This document shows, piece after piece, positions 1-10,627 of a DNA stretch of 64,000 nucleotides (position 1 is its first letter; each line of letters starts with the position of its first letter). The DNA is from Cornus controversa. Its lineage: Eukaryota > Streptophyta > Magnoliopsida > Cornales > Cornaceae. A program made the position numbers and the translations under genes. The stretch spans positions 44,044,336 through 44,108,335 of the forward strand of contig CM048849.1 in NCBI GenBank assembly GCA_026545225.1. Direction: 5' to 3'. The notes beneath the pieces were generated by a model. The model ran no database searches. It saw nothing but the letters and a program-made list of their open reading frames with translations, and was not told where the DNA came from.

Positions 1-3000
1 TCAAACAAAGTTTCATCTATATCTAATTGAATAAAAAAAATCAAAAGCTAACCAAATTAGTTGAAAGCTCGGAGTGCTCTGATCCAATATATAGGCCAAA
101 TGTAGTGTGTTCTAAGTTTTGATTCAAAGAATTAGGATTTAGGATGAGTTTGGAGGTGAGAGAAGACTGTGTAAAGAAGCGAGCAAAAGTGCAGAAGCTG
201 AGTAAAAATGGTTGTTTAGGTTAAAACAGCCGACCAGGCCTTGGCAGCCATTACTGAGTCGTATCGCCCGAGTAGGCCCAAATTGTCAGAGTCCCTTCTA
301 AGTCACCTGTGTTTTTCATACCCATCAATATAAAGAACGTAACGGGAATGTCTCAAGTTGCCATTATTATTTGGCCTAGTCACCCCATAAGGCCAAGCTT
401 TTAAAAAATGTCAAAACCCACGCCCAACAGCATATGCACACACCAACAAACAAAAATAGAAAATAGAGAGAGAGAAAAAAAGGCCTAGACAATTGAATCT
501 AGGAAACCATAGAAAACAATCTCCAGCACCGATTTCAATTTTTATGAAACAAAACAAGTGAAACTTTATTATTGATGGACTTGCCTACCACAATGGAGGA
601 TAATGAACTCCACTTACACTCACCAAAAAAAAGGTGGACAAATAAGCACTCCAATACAACACAATAAGGGGAAAAAGGGTGGAGGAATAGATTTACCCCA
701 CACAAGCACACTCTTTGACTAGACTAACTAATGCAGGACGAGTTATGATTTTGGTGGATGAGTTGAATGTGTTATGCATCTACTTTTGGAGAAGGGGCAG
801 AGACAAATGAAATTAGGGATTTAATTTAATTTAGGGTTAATTTTAATATTGTCATTGTTTTAGTTTTAAGGGGTATTTTAGTATTTTAATATTTTAGAGT
901 TTCTTAGGATTTATTTATGTTTTGCCCATATAGAGGCTTCTGTATAACTAAACAATTCATTTTTGGATGATTGAATATATTTCGTGAGTTTGTGAACTCT
1001 TCTGTATCTCTTCTTCTCCCTCTTGTTCTTTCTCTTCTCAATCCCTCAGTCTCTCTAGCCTATCTCCTTCAAGCTGTCTTCTCATCTCCTTCGTCTGTTT
1101 TCTCACCCCCTTCTTCTAGTCCCATCACATCTTCTAACTTCTTATCCTCTTCTTTCTCTCGAGTTAGTGGTCAGTTGATATCTAGATTTTATTAGCCTTT
1201 TTTTTGTTCCGCATCACTAACATAACAAGTTTGTGGATTTAAATGGAGACAAATCTCCTAATTCACATTAAAAAGGACTTCCAAGAAGCCCTAAACAACC
1301 TCAAAGTATGGTAGAAACCAGGTATGCATCCATGGTAATAACATCAAAAGTAAGTATAATAACTGCCATAAAGGCCTTTATTCATACCGAAAAGTATATG
1401 ATATCAATTATTCCAACAATTAACTTCAGCTCTTATTGAGTGGTTGCCTTCTCGTAGTTACTTGTTAAGTCATTCTATAACAATAATGATTGTATAATCA
1501 ACTTACTGAACTCCACCAAATATCCCAAATTCATCGAGTACAATACAATCATACTTTAAAAGAGAAAGGGGGATATTGCAGATATATATCTTGTCCATTT
1601 ATAAGGTTATAGACAACATGACAAAATTCTCTCATTTTTCTTATATGGCACTCTTCATTAGTATAATATAACCACAATGTGTACCCCATGAAATTTCCTC
1701 TTTTAAGTGTTTCAAAACAATGGTCGAATCGTCTATGATTTCTCTCCAGTCATTCATACAACTAGTGCTAATCTGTTGGACGAGTTATTCATATCAAGGG
1801 TCCAAATCCCTCTATATTTTAATAATAATTTGATACTTACCTTCAAATTTTCAAGAAACTTTTTAAATTTTTCATTGTTAAACATTTGAAGTAGATTTTT
1901 TTTTTATTTTAAAAAAAGGTAATCCTAAGAAGATATAAAATCAAGCTTTCAATCAGCAACCATGTGGTTGCTGCCAAAAAGTCTGTCACAATCCAGTGAG
2001 CTGAAGATCAAAAGAAAAGAAGAGTCATTATTCTTTTCAACAATATTGTTTTATCAAGTCCTCTGACATGCATATAGTACATGATATGTTTAGGATCTCA
2101 ATAGAGGTCGAGAAATGAGAATCAAATTTCAAATTCAAGGCAAATTGGATATGTCAGACTGAATATGGCAATTGATTTCATCGTATATAAATTCAAACTA
2201 GAAAAGAAAGAGCGCTCATTCTAAAATATCTCCAGCATCTTTGTTGTCGAAAACAATGTAGTGATATACTAAATGTATTTGTCAGGCTTGAGGTTTGGCA
2301 TGCAATAGGCCATCGGATTCTTAAAGTTTCATGTTGTATAACAGTGGAGGGAAAGTGAGTTAAAGTTCAGTAACTAGTTTAATGAGAAGCACTTTTGCTG
2401 CTAATAATTTATAGGTGCTCATAGTTTGTGGAGCTTAACATAGCTTGGCAAGCATTTGGCCTTACAAACACAAATCCTTTTATCTCAAGACTTGAAAATT
2501 AAAAGCTTGCAAAGCCAAGGGAATGTAATTTAGCTCCAGCACTTATCACTGTTCATCAATATTTTTTATAAGTATCACTGTTCATCATTATAAAATGAGT
2601 GTGCTTAACTTTTATGGTACCAGGCCTTCATGACATGAGGAAATGCAACCTCACAACTGACATTCGCGTATTGCTTGAAGAAATTATTTCCAATAAATCA
2701 TTAGTCCTTCATTCACAAGGTAGGTGTCAGTAAAAATTTTAAATTTAAAAAAAAATAACATAGGATTTGGAAAAGGACAACCTAAGAGCTGAGTGGTTCT
2801 GCTAACCTTTGGAGGTGGTTGGACAAGAAAACAAAGGGCAATGTTCTATTTGCATCTTGTTCCAAAGTATTTCTATCCTCAGCTTTACCACAGCTAGGGA
2901 TTATCTTCAATATTGATTTTGGAACTGGTGTATTGACCTAGCTACAAAGGTGTCAAGCTGAACCAGTTTTTGGAATTTCAGGCTTCGTTCATTGAAATTT

Positions 3001-4306
3001 GAGAGTGTTCAAGCTCTATTTGAGCTCAAGTTGAGTTGAGAAATTTGTGTTAAGCTTAACTAAATGGCTACTCACCAAGCTCGCAAAAGAGCTCGAACCT
3101 GTATGTACGGAAATTACAACAGGAAGAATTTGCAGGGGATGAGAAACTGCAACATGAGACATGATTATGCCATGAAGCCATCACATGTACATGCAAGATT
3201 CAACGTTGAGGTTCACTAATTCACGCAACTATTCTTTAAACTATGTTTCAATGTATTTCTCTTATGAGACGTAGCAAATACCATAATCCTAATATGGACA
3301 AGTGATAAGAACTGAACTCTAACTCCACCCCACCCTTTAAAATGTCATGGCAATATGGCACCAAGTTGATCATTGTGATATAATATATTTTTATCAATCA
3401 AACGAAAGTTAATGTGACAATAAGGTTATTGAATGGCCATATATGCTTAATATTATACATAATTGCCACTTAAATTGTTCACGAGCTAACCAAGCCAAAG
3501 CTCAGATATTATTAGTCTCTACTTGTTTCTTTAACAAATTTTAAACAAGAGGTCAACTTGTTTGCTAAGAACGAGCTTAGATGAGTCAATTAATGACCCA
3601 AACCCTGAGCTGCACATGCATGACTTGTTAGGTTTGCAGCATCATTCAAAGTTGAAACTTTCTAAATCCTCTCTCCCACTTGTGGAGCCGTGTAAATAAT
3701 TAGCTTAACAATTTTTTAACATAACAAAGCTATGCTTTTTAGGCAATCAAGTTGGGTCAAGAGACAAAAAATTATTAGTAATATAACTTCCATCCAACAT
3801 AATAATGTTCCTCTTTATGCTAAATGGCTTTTAATCCTTTTGCGTGACATGTAGACATGCATAAATAATAATAGGGACACACATATATATTTGCATCTAT
3901 TATGGAAGTTTATAAAATCCAAATGGATTTGTAAGACTGATTCTCAATCCAGATCGATCTCATGCAAACGCGCTATAAACTTTGGCTACTTAGATTGAAC
4001 CATTCCTTGAGCTAGGTGAGGCTTCAATCATAATGAGACTTCATACTGAGTCGTATCAAATTTCAAAACCCATTACTCATTTTCTAAAATCTTAGTTTCC
4101 AATTACATAAATGCCTGGACCAATTTTTTATAAATGTTTTAAGCTGATTTCTATTTGCTTGAATTCCAACAAAATGTCAGTTCATGTAAGTGTGAAGGTA
4201 AAGCGACTTCAAGTAGTGGTTCAAAACTCCTTAAGGAGTCAATGAGGCCAGTTAAGATGGTGCAAAAAGTGACAAAGTACTGTGGGTGTTCAAGATTGAC
4301 AAGCGA
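1..4306. other. Non-coding stretch, probably FPA-like intron or downstream DNA
   Basis: I see no exon, RNA gene or complete mobile element here. It is AT-rich with frequent stops on both strands. A CT-rich patch at 960-1195 gives a 74-codon plus-strand frame rich in Ser, Leu and Pro, which reads as low-complexity sequence. Because the FPA-like exon at 5073-5384 is transcribed leftwards and ends in a splice donor, this stretch may be its first long intron. I looked for a second RRM exon on the minus strand and did not find one. Confidence 0.5.
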
Positions 4307-4885
4307 TTTTTATATAACATAAAACTTAAAATTGAAAAATAAAAAATATTATTACATTGTCATACCAAAATGGATTGAATTTGAATTCCAATTTACCATT
4401 TAGTTCTAAATTCCAACCCAAATTAAAATCTGTAATTATATATATTTTCATTACACAGCCTTATAAATATACATATAAAAACAGTTAATTTTTGCGCACT
4501 CCAAATTGAATATTTTGGAATCTGGCTCGATGTATATTCAAACAATTTCTTCACCCTGGAATTTTCCTTTCAAATTCGGGGATCCATTAGGATTTTTGTA
4601 TCATATAAAGCTTAAATTGAAAAATTAAAAAATATTATTACATTGTCACACCGAAATGGATTGAATTTGAATCCCCATTTTCGATTCAGTTCTAAATTCC
4701 AAACCAAATTAAAATCAGTAATTATATATTTTTAATTCCACAGCCTTATAAATATAAGTATAAAAACAGTTAATTTTTGCTCCCTCCAAATTGAATATTT
4801 TGAAATTTGGCTCGCTGTATATTCAAACTTTATGGAAAATTTCTTCATCCTTGAAATTTCCTATTCAAATTTGGGCATCCATTCC
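4307..4885. repeat. Tandem duplication, two copies with a period of about 286 bp
   Basis: Two adjacent copies run from about 4307-4585 and 4594-4885. Landmarks recur 286 bases apart; for example the word cattgtca starts at 4355 and again at 4641, each followed by a related run ending near the words ggatcca and gcatcca. The copies differ by scattered substitutions and small indels, so the duplication is not very recent. It lies just inside the putative first intron of the FPA-like gene. Confidence 0.8.
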
Positions 4886-5072
4886 GAATTCTAAATTATT
4901 TAGACGTAAAAAATGAAAAATAACTTGTGTTTAAAAGGCACAAAATTTCCTCTTCTAACAAAACGACAATATGATAATGTTTGATACAAATTAACGGATC
5001 CTCAAAAGAATAACAAACAACCCAAATTAAACAACGATAAAAACCTAATGAGGCACAGAGGGCAAAACAAAC

Positions 5073-5384
5073 CGGTCTTGCAAACTCAATCTTGATTGCA
5101 TTCCCACGAATAACGATCCCTTGGAGGGCATCTTTCGCCGCCTTCGCATCCTCCACAGTCTTGAAATAGATGAACGCATAACTCCTCGACGCATACGATG
5201 TTACAGTATCGAGCGTACCATGTTTCCCAAACAAATTCATCAAATCAGAATCCGTGACATCACTGGCCAGGTTTCCAACCCACAGATTATTCGATGGCTG
5301 TACACTTTCATCTGAATCCTTGCCACCATGAACTTGATTTGGATTCTGATTCGATTTGCTAGGATTAGGCATTTTGGTTGCCAT
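5073..5384 (-). CDS. FPA: FPA-like RRM protein, first coding exon only (partial)
   Basis: This 104-codon open exon encodes the first RNA-recognition motif of a SPEN-family protein like Arabidopsis FPA, a nuclear RNA-binding protein that controls flowering time and 3' end choice of transcripts. RNP2 is LWVGNL (residues 34-39) and RNP1 is RSYAFIYF (67-74); the RRM ends IKIEFARP at 97-104. The start is the ATG at 5384-5382, followed by a short polar N-terminus. After ARP (codon ending 5073) the genomic sequence reads GTTTGT, a good splice donor, and the frame then degenerates into hydrophobic sequence, so the longer open frame to 4896 is read-through into an intron. FPA normally has three RRMs and a SPOC domain; none of these is visible at lower coordinates. 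Either intron 1 exceeds 5 kb and the gene continues off the window, or this is an orphan exon. Gene order supports the FPA assignment. Confidence 0.8.
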
Positions 5385-5700
5385 CGAAAGCAAATAGAAT
5401 TTTGCACGTGGATAAAATTACAGATCGATAGCAAAAAAACTAGAAAAAATCGCAAGAGATTGTACAGAATTGTTTACTGTCGTAAACAAACCCTAGAAAT
5501 TAGGACACAACTGATCGGAATTTCTTAGGGTGAAGTGGATCGAAACACGACGCGAGACAAATTTCTAGAGAGAGAGACGATAAGATCAAAGAGTGAGAAA
5601 GAAGCGATAATCAACGAGAACGATGAAATCTCTCTCCTGTATGTATGTGTATATATATTATATATGAGAGAGAGGGTTCTAAATTTCTAATGACGTTCGT
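5385..5700 (-). promoter_or_regulatory. 5' UTR and probable core promoter of the FPA-like gene
   Basis: Directly upstream of the ATG are purine-rich GA tracts on the plus strand (CT-rich on the transcribed strand) near 5563-5576 and 5664-5674, a common plant leader feature. A telo-box-like word AAACCCTAG sits at 5488-5496. An AT-rich TATATATATTATATAT stretch near 5648-5664 could serve as a TATA region. The role is inferred from position and composition only. Confidence 0.4.
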
Positions 5701-6024
5701 TATAATATAATTTAATGTTGGGTAAAGTATACGGCTTTATTCCTGTTATCTCCCTTCTAATTTCACATATTACATTTATTCACTTTCACTAACACATTTT
5801 AATAATTGTTAACAAAAAATGTGAAAAAAAAAAATTATGTCATTTACACTTTACATCTATGTTCTTATATTTTAGAATATTACACTTATCATCTCTAATT
5901 TAGACGTTTGTAGCAAATACCTTCTTATCATCAACACTAACCATTAGAAATAGTCATTGACAAATTAAAAGATTTGACAAAAATGTGAAATTATAATTAT
6001 GCCCTTGTGAGATATATTATTGTA

Positions 6025-7025
6025 TGCTAGCAAGAGCGGAGCCGGGAATTTGGTTCAGGGAAAAAAATTTCCAACACAGCAAGGGAATAAACCGAAACAT
6101 AAAAGTGTGATAATGGTCGGTGCATCAATCAAAATTCATATAGCATTAGTTTGAAAAAAAATTATTGTAAAGAAAAATTCAAAAATATATAATACGAACA
6201 TTAAAGGTCTTTTTGACCACATTTTATATTTTGTGTTTTCGATTTCATATGAAGCGAGAAGAGTACTTTTATGCGGTCTGATTTATTCCAAAACAAATAT
6301 ATGTTTAGTAACTATTTGTTGCACAATGTTTCATAAAAAAAAAAAAAAATTGAATTGTGTTTGAAAAATGGTATTTACATTATATTTATTTTTTTTTTAA
6401 AAAGTTATCATATGTAGTATTGTGCAAACGTAACAAATGTTACAAAATGTTTTTTCCGTAACTTCTTTATTTTTTTCCAATTTGCCAACAACAAGCCCAA
6501 GTGTCTGAAATTTCATTAATAAATTTAAAGAATAAGAGAATAAGAAAAAAATAAGAAGAGAGAAAAGAAAGTTATTGCACATACATCATCCACGAAACCA
6601 AGAAGAAAATATTTTTAAGAATAAAATAAATATGTATGTATATATATATATGGGAGAGAACATTGAAGATGAAAAAAGGGAATTCGATTTTTTTTTTTCG
6701 AAAAGAATAAAAAAAAAATTGAAGAATAAGAGTAAGAAGGAAAAAAAAAATTAATTAGAGAAATTTTTAGAAAATTATAATTTAAGGAGGAACATTTGTA
6801 AAATTTTATAAGTTATATACACGAAAAAAATTCAATAAGGCAACAAGGGTCTAGGAGGAAAAATGATAATTTTGGTGTGTGTGAAAAAAAAAATTAACGG
6901 ACCAGCATGTGCCCAAGGGGGGCACGTGTATAAATTTTTATAAGTAAAATGCAACTATGTAAAAAAAAAAAAAATTAATGAACCAGCATGGGCCTGGGGG
7001 CACGTGCCCCCTTGGGTCCGTCATC
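6025..7025. mobile_element. Possible non-autonomous element with imperfect inverted ends
   Basis: The left end gagcggagccggg (about 6034) is partly mirrored by the right end cttgggtccgtc (about 7010), a pattern often seen at ends of degenerate plant elements. Inside there are only AT-rich, A-run-rich sequences and no coding domain. Near the right end a motif is repeated directly: a 'gacc/aacc agcatg' block containing ggcacgtg occurs at about 6900-6930 and again at about 6982-7015. No target-site duplication was found, so both boundaries are approximate and the class is not assigned. Confidence 0.35.
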
Positions 7026-8170
7026 GTATATTGGCAAATTTCGATATCAAAACCTGAATTTGTAATTTTTAGTTTAATTTGTGTCTTGATCGTTAGAGCT
7101 AAACAACAAATGCATGAATACTATTGATTCGATGAGAACATCATTCAGAATAAGTATGTGATGTGAAGACTATATATATGCACACTAAGTTTGTTAGGTT
7201 AGGTCTACAAAATTAAGGTTTTAATTCAAATATTTCGAATTTTCAAAAGTTCCACTGGTCGAAACAGTCGGACTTTTCTTACTAGTCCAACTTCTTTCTA
7301 GAGTTAGAACCCCTGTTTCAAAAAGAAAATTGTTTTACAATTGATTTTTTTTCTTTTTTAATCCAAACTTTGGGAGACATCCTTTATTGATTTTAAATTT
7401 TTTTTAGGACTCTCTCATCTATAAATATTACTCTATGCTTCTCTACTACACATGATTAATGAGATTATTATTATTTGAGTAAGAAAGCTTTTTGACAAAA
7501 AAATGGATTTTTCTAAATGTTTCTCTTTATTTGAGAGCACACACCTTTTTAACGGAGTGATTTTAGGGTAAGGTTCTCAATTTGATCAACACTACAAAGG
7601 CTACTATAGAATATCTTGTTCGGTTAGAAAGTACAATTTAATTTTCTCCTTTCAACTTCGTGTTTGTGAGGAAGGCGGGTTCAAATACACTACAAAGGGG
7701 ACAATTTGTTTCTGGAGCATTCGTGTTCTTCCGACAACCTTTCTACAAGGACTAAGGAATCAATCTAAAATTTGTAGTAATTGGACGAGGAGTCACAATA
7801 GTAAGCCTAACGCGTTCAGCAACTAATTTTTGACAGAGTAAAGTGAGTGTGAGCCTAAGACAGAGTTAATGTTTCTTCATTATAGTAGATTGTTTGCACT
7901 CGAGATGACTAAGTCTCCGTGATTTTTTTCTTTGGGTTTTGTATGCAAAAATTTAGGTGTCATATTTTACTTTATAGCACTTTATTTTATTTAGTGCTTT
8001 GCGTGATTGATTTTTTTAATTTGGGCAAAATTAAAATAATCAGAAAATCAGACAAACGAGTAAGTAAACCTATTCACTCCATCTAAGTTTTGGTTTAAAC
8101 TTTTTCAACCATTTTCGCATCGCGCAACTCACACAACATGCATGAGTGGTCTGAGGCTAGAGAGGAGTCA
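7026..8170. other. Non-coding DNA, no feature supported
   Basis: No open frame with recognisable domains. The stretch around 7400-7900 is less AT-rich and resembles old LTR or leader sequence, but I could not find a matching partner repeat, a primer-binding site or a gag/pol motif. Confidence 0.3.
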
Positions 8171-8194
8171 AAGTTGCAGTTCACGTCCAACTCT

Positions 8195-8412
8195 TCTTTA
8201 GTGGTGGTTGTGGAGTCTGCCACCACCCGGAAGGGTGAAAGCTAATTTTGATGTAGCTTTTTTTTAACAACTCTAAGGTGGCAACTGGAGGTGTGGTTTC
8301 TAGGAACTCAACTGGACATTTTTTGCGAGCAACAATGTGTTTTATAGACCATGTTTCGGATGCGCTCATGGGATTACATCAAGCTATGGTGGAAGGCGGT
8401 GCAAAGGTAACT
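8195..8412 (+). pseudogene. RNase H domain relic of a LINE
   Basis: Two plus-strand frames together resemble the RNase H region carried by plant L1-type LINEs. The first gives WSLPPPGRVKANFDVAFF (about 8210-8265). After a one-base frame change the second gives GGVVSRNSTGHFLRA and continues to about 8410 with an ALMGLHQAMVEGGA helix, matching the expected order: P-P-G linker, NFD catalytic strand, G-x-V-x-R-N strand, then the E-containing helix. The frameshift and the lack of upstream reverse transcriptase show a dead fragment. Confidence 0.7.
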
Positions 8413-9220
8413 AAATTTTCTTAAATTAGTATTAAGGAGCATTTTCCTCGTTATAACGTCACTCTGCAACAATTGGATAGTTCCGCGGGGAAGAGGGTTG
8501 AGTCAATTTTTTTTTAGGAGAGTTTTGTGTCAATTTGGTTTTGTACCAATAATTGAAAGTGGAGGGGGGGTTTATTTATATTTTTCCTAGAGTCAAAGTG
8601 CTCAATTTTTTTTTTTCAATAATTAAAACAATTGCTTTGGTTTTTTTTTGAAACAATTGTTGGAGGAAAATTAATTTTTTAACAAATTTTTTTTTTTACC
8701 ACTTCTATTTTTGCATGTAATTTATTATTTTCTCTCTGTCTTTTCTTTGCACATAGCTACCAAATTTCCTTTGTGGCAAAGGAGCGTACCTATTTGACAC
8801 AAATGATCAAGTTGCTATTGCATCTGCATCAATGGCAAGCTATAATTTGCATATGATCACTCACACTTATAAAATTTAAAAAGTATGGCCTATACATGGA
8901 TCGTGTTCTTTAAGATGAACCAGATACAGCAAAAAAACACGCTTTTGTTAATGAATGATGGAATAAGAACGAATTATATTTCTAATGAAACAGTGGATGA
9001 TTAGTAAAATACAAAAATGCTATCTGGGTTGATTCAACCTGACTTGATTTACAAGAGTGGTGGTAAAACTTTTCACTAGTGTGATTGTTCGGCCGAGTTT
9101 CAATAGTTGATCTTAGTAAAAATTTAACAATTTTAACCTAAATCACATAATTCTTTTAAATAAGTGCCGCTGCTCACTCTTGCTCCATAATTATTATTTA
9201 ACTATTATTTGTATTTGGAT
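8413..9220. other. AT-rich spacer
   Basis: Poly-T-rich sequence and scattered stops; no gene, RNA or element could be supported. A short decayed continuation of the RNase H relic may reach about 8500. Confidence 0.3.
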
Positions 9221-9228
9221 GGTGCTAC

Positions 9229-9720
9229 TAGGGTTGCAAAAAAAAAACACTTGTTCATGTATAGTTTGAAATTGACTCATCTAAAATTCTAAATGAATTG
9301 AGCTTGAACTCAATTATTGGACTCGTTTTGTAAACGACCTGATTCTCAACTTTGTTACACTCGACTTGTGTAAGTTTATGAACATTAAGCTCACATAGGC
9401 CCGTATGTTTTTATGAAAATAAGCTCATGAAGACGTTTATAAATATTCCCTCGTGAAGACGTTTAACATAAGCTTATAAACATATTTCATGAACATCGAC
9501 TTGTATGTGAGTTCATGAATGAATCAAAACGATCTTAAACAGATTCAAATCGAGTTCAAACACAAATATGACACCAAAGTTTATTTTTTTATTAAACAAG
9601 CCCAAACTTTTCAAAACAATGATAAACCAAACCCAGGCTAAAAAACTCATCAGAATCCCATGATCCATCCACAAACGAACTTGTCGAAGCTCAGCCCGGC
9701 TGAGTTCATTTGCAACCCTA
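9229..9720. mobile_element. hAT-type MITE, 492 bp, with intact 8-bp target-site duplication
   Basis: The element begins TAGGGTTGCAAA (9229-9240) and ends with the exact inverse TTTGCAACCCTA (9709-9720). It is flanked by the identical 8-bp direct repeat GGTGCTAC at 9221-9228 and 9721-9728. A 12-bp terminal inverted repeat with an 8-bp target duplication is diagnostic of hAT-superfamily elements. There is no transposase, so it is non-autonomous. It lies about 640 bp past the stop codon of the dehydrogenase-reticulon gene. Confidence 0.9.
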
Positions 9721-9728
9721 GGTGCTAC

Positions 9729-10362
9729 CCAAACCAATTGGGCTTGAGTCTACCACAAAATGGTGGGGCCCACTCATATCTGTTTGAGTATTAGACTCAC
9801 CCTGGGCATTGTTTATTCTTGTATTCATGTCGTCAATGATTGACAAGGGGTCAACCATCCCGTTTTAGTTTCATGGTTGCTTTGCAGCTGCAGAATAAAC
9901 CAATTTAAAAATGTAAAATTATATTCATCCTCAACGAAATTCAGAACTTCGAAATGAACACAAAACTATACAATGTTATCCACTCATCACAGAAACATAA
10001 AGAATTCACTGTATGCTTCCAATTTTCCTCCCGCAGACAAAATTGGCCGATTGAACTGCCAACCGTCACTAGTTTTCTGGATCGCTCAGTTTAATCCAAT
10101 AGGTAGCATAACCTTGTCACTAAGATATAATACATTTCTGAGAAAAGAACAAGTAGATGAATAATGGGAAGTTAACCTCAGTTCCATGACATTAAAAATT
10201 ATCATACAGTATTGGAGGATAAGTAGAAAAGCTAAGAAGTTGTACTATTTACTAGATTGCCTCATCTACATAGCTTGTACAGTGACTGGTTCAGCTAGCA
10301 AATCAAATATCTACAGTTCGAAAAATGAACAGAAAAAGTGAAGTGTTGACTCACTCGGTCTT
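9729..10362. other. 3' flanking region and probable 3' UTR of the dehydrogenase-reticulon gene
   Basis: Downstream (leftward) of the stop codon at 10363-10365. No exon or repeat is recognisable. The 3' UTR of the minus-strand gene is expected here, but I could not fix a cleavage site. Confidence 0.4.
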
Positions 10363-10592
10363 TTACCCTAGATGGTTTGCCACAGCAGGCCTTTGCCTTT
10401 CATGCAAGGTTCCGTGGCTATGAAGAAACGAAGCCATGTTTGTGGGAAGATTCCTCATCAGTGATCCCATGATTTCCCTTATAGTGTTGAACAGAACCTT
10501 CGATATTGCAGCAATTTCCACCTCATATTGCTCATAAACGAAAAATGAAGTGAATGCAAGGACCAATGCTGCATTTATCTCAGATAAGGTCA

Positions 10593-10627
<35 letters not shown>

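Noticed and set aside
971-1195. 74-codon plus-strand frame rich in Ser, Leu and Pro
   Set aside because: CT-rich low-complexity sequence without a recognisable domain, splice context or codon bias; could be old LTR or leader sequence.
4896-5072. C-terminal part of the 165-codon frame after the RRM
   Set aside because: The frame passes a clear GT donor right after ARP and becomes hydrophobic and repetitive; it is intron read-through.
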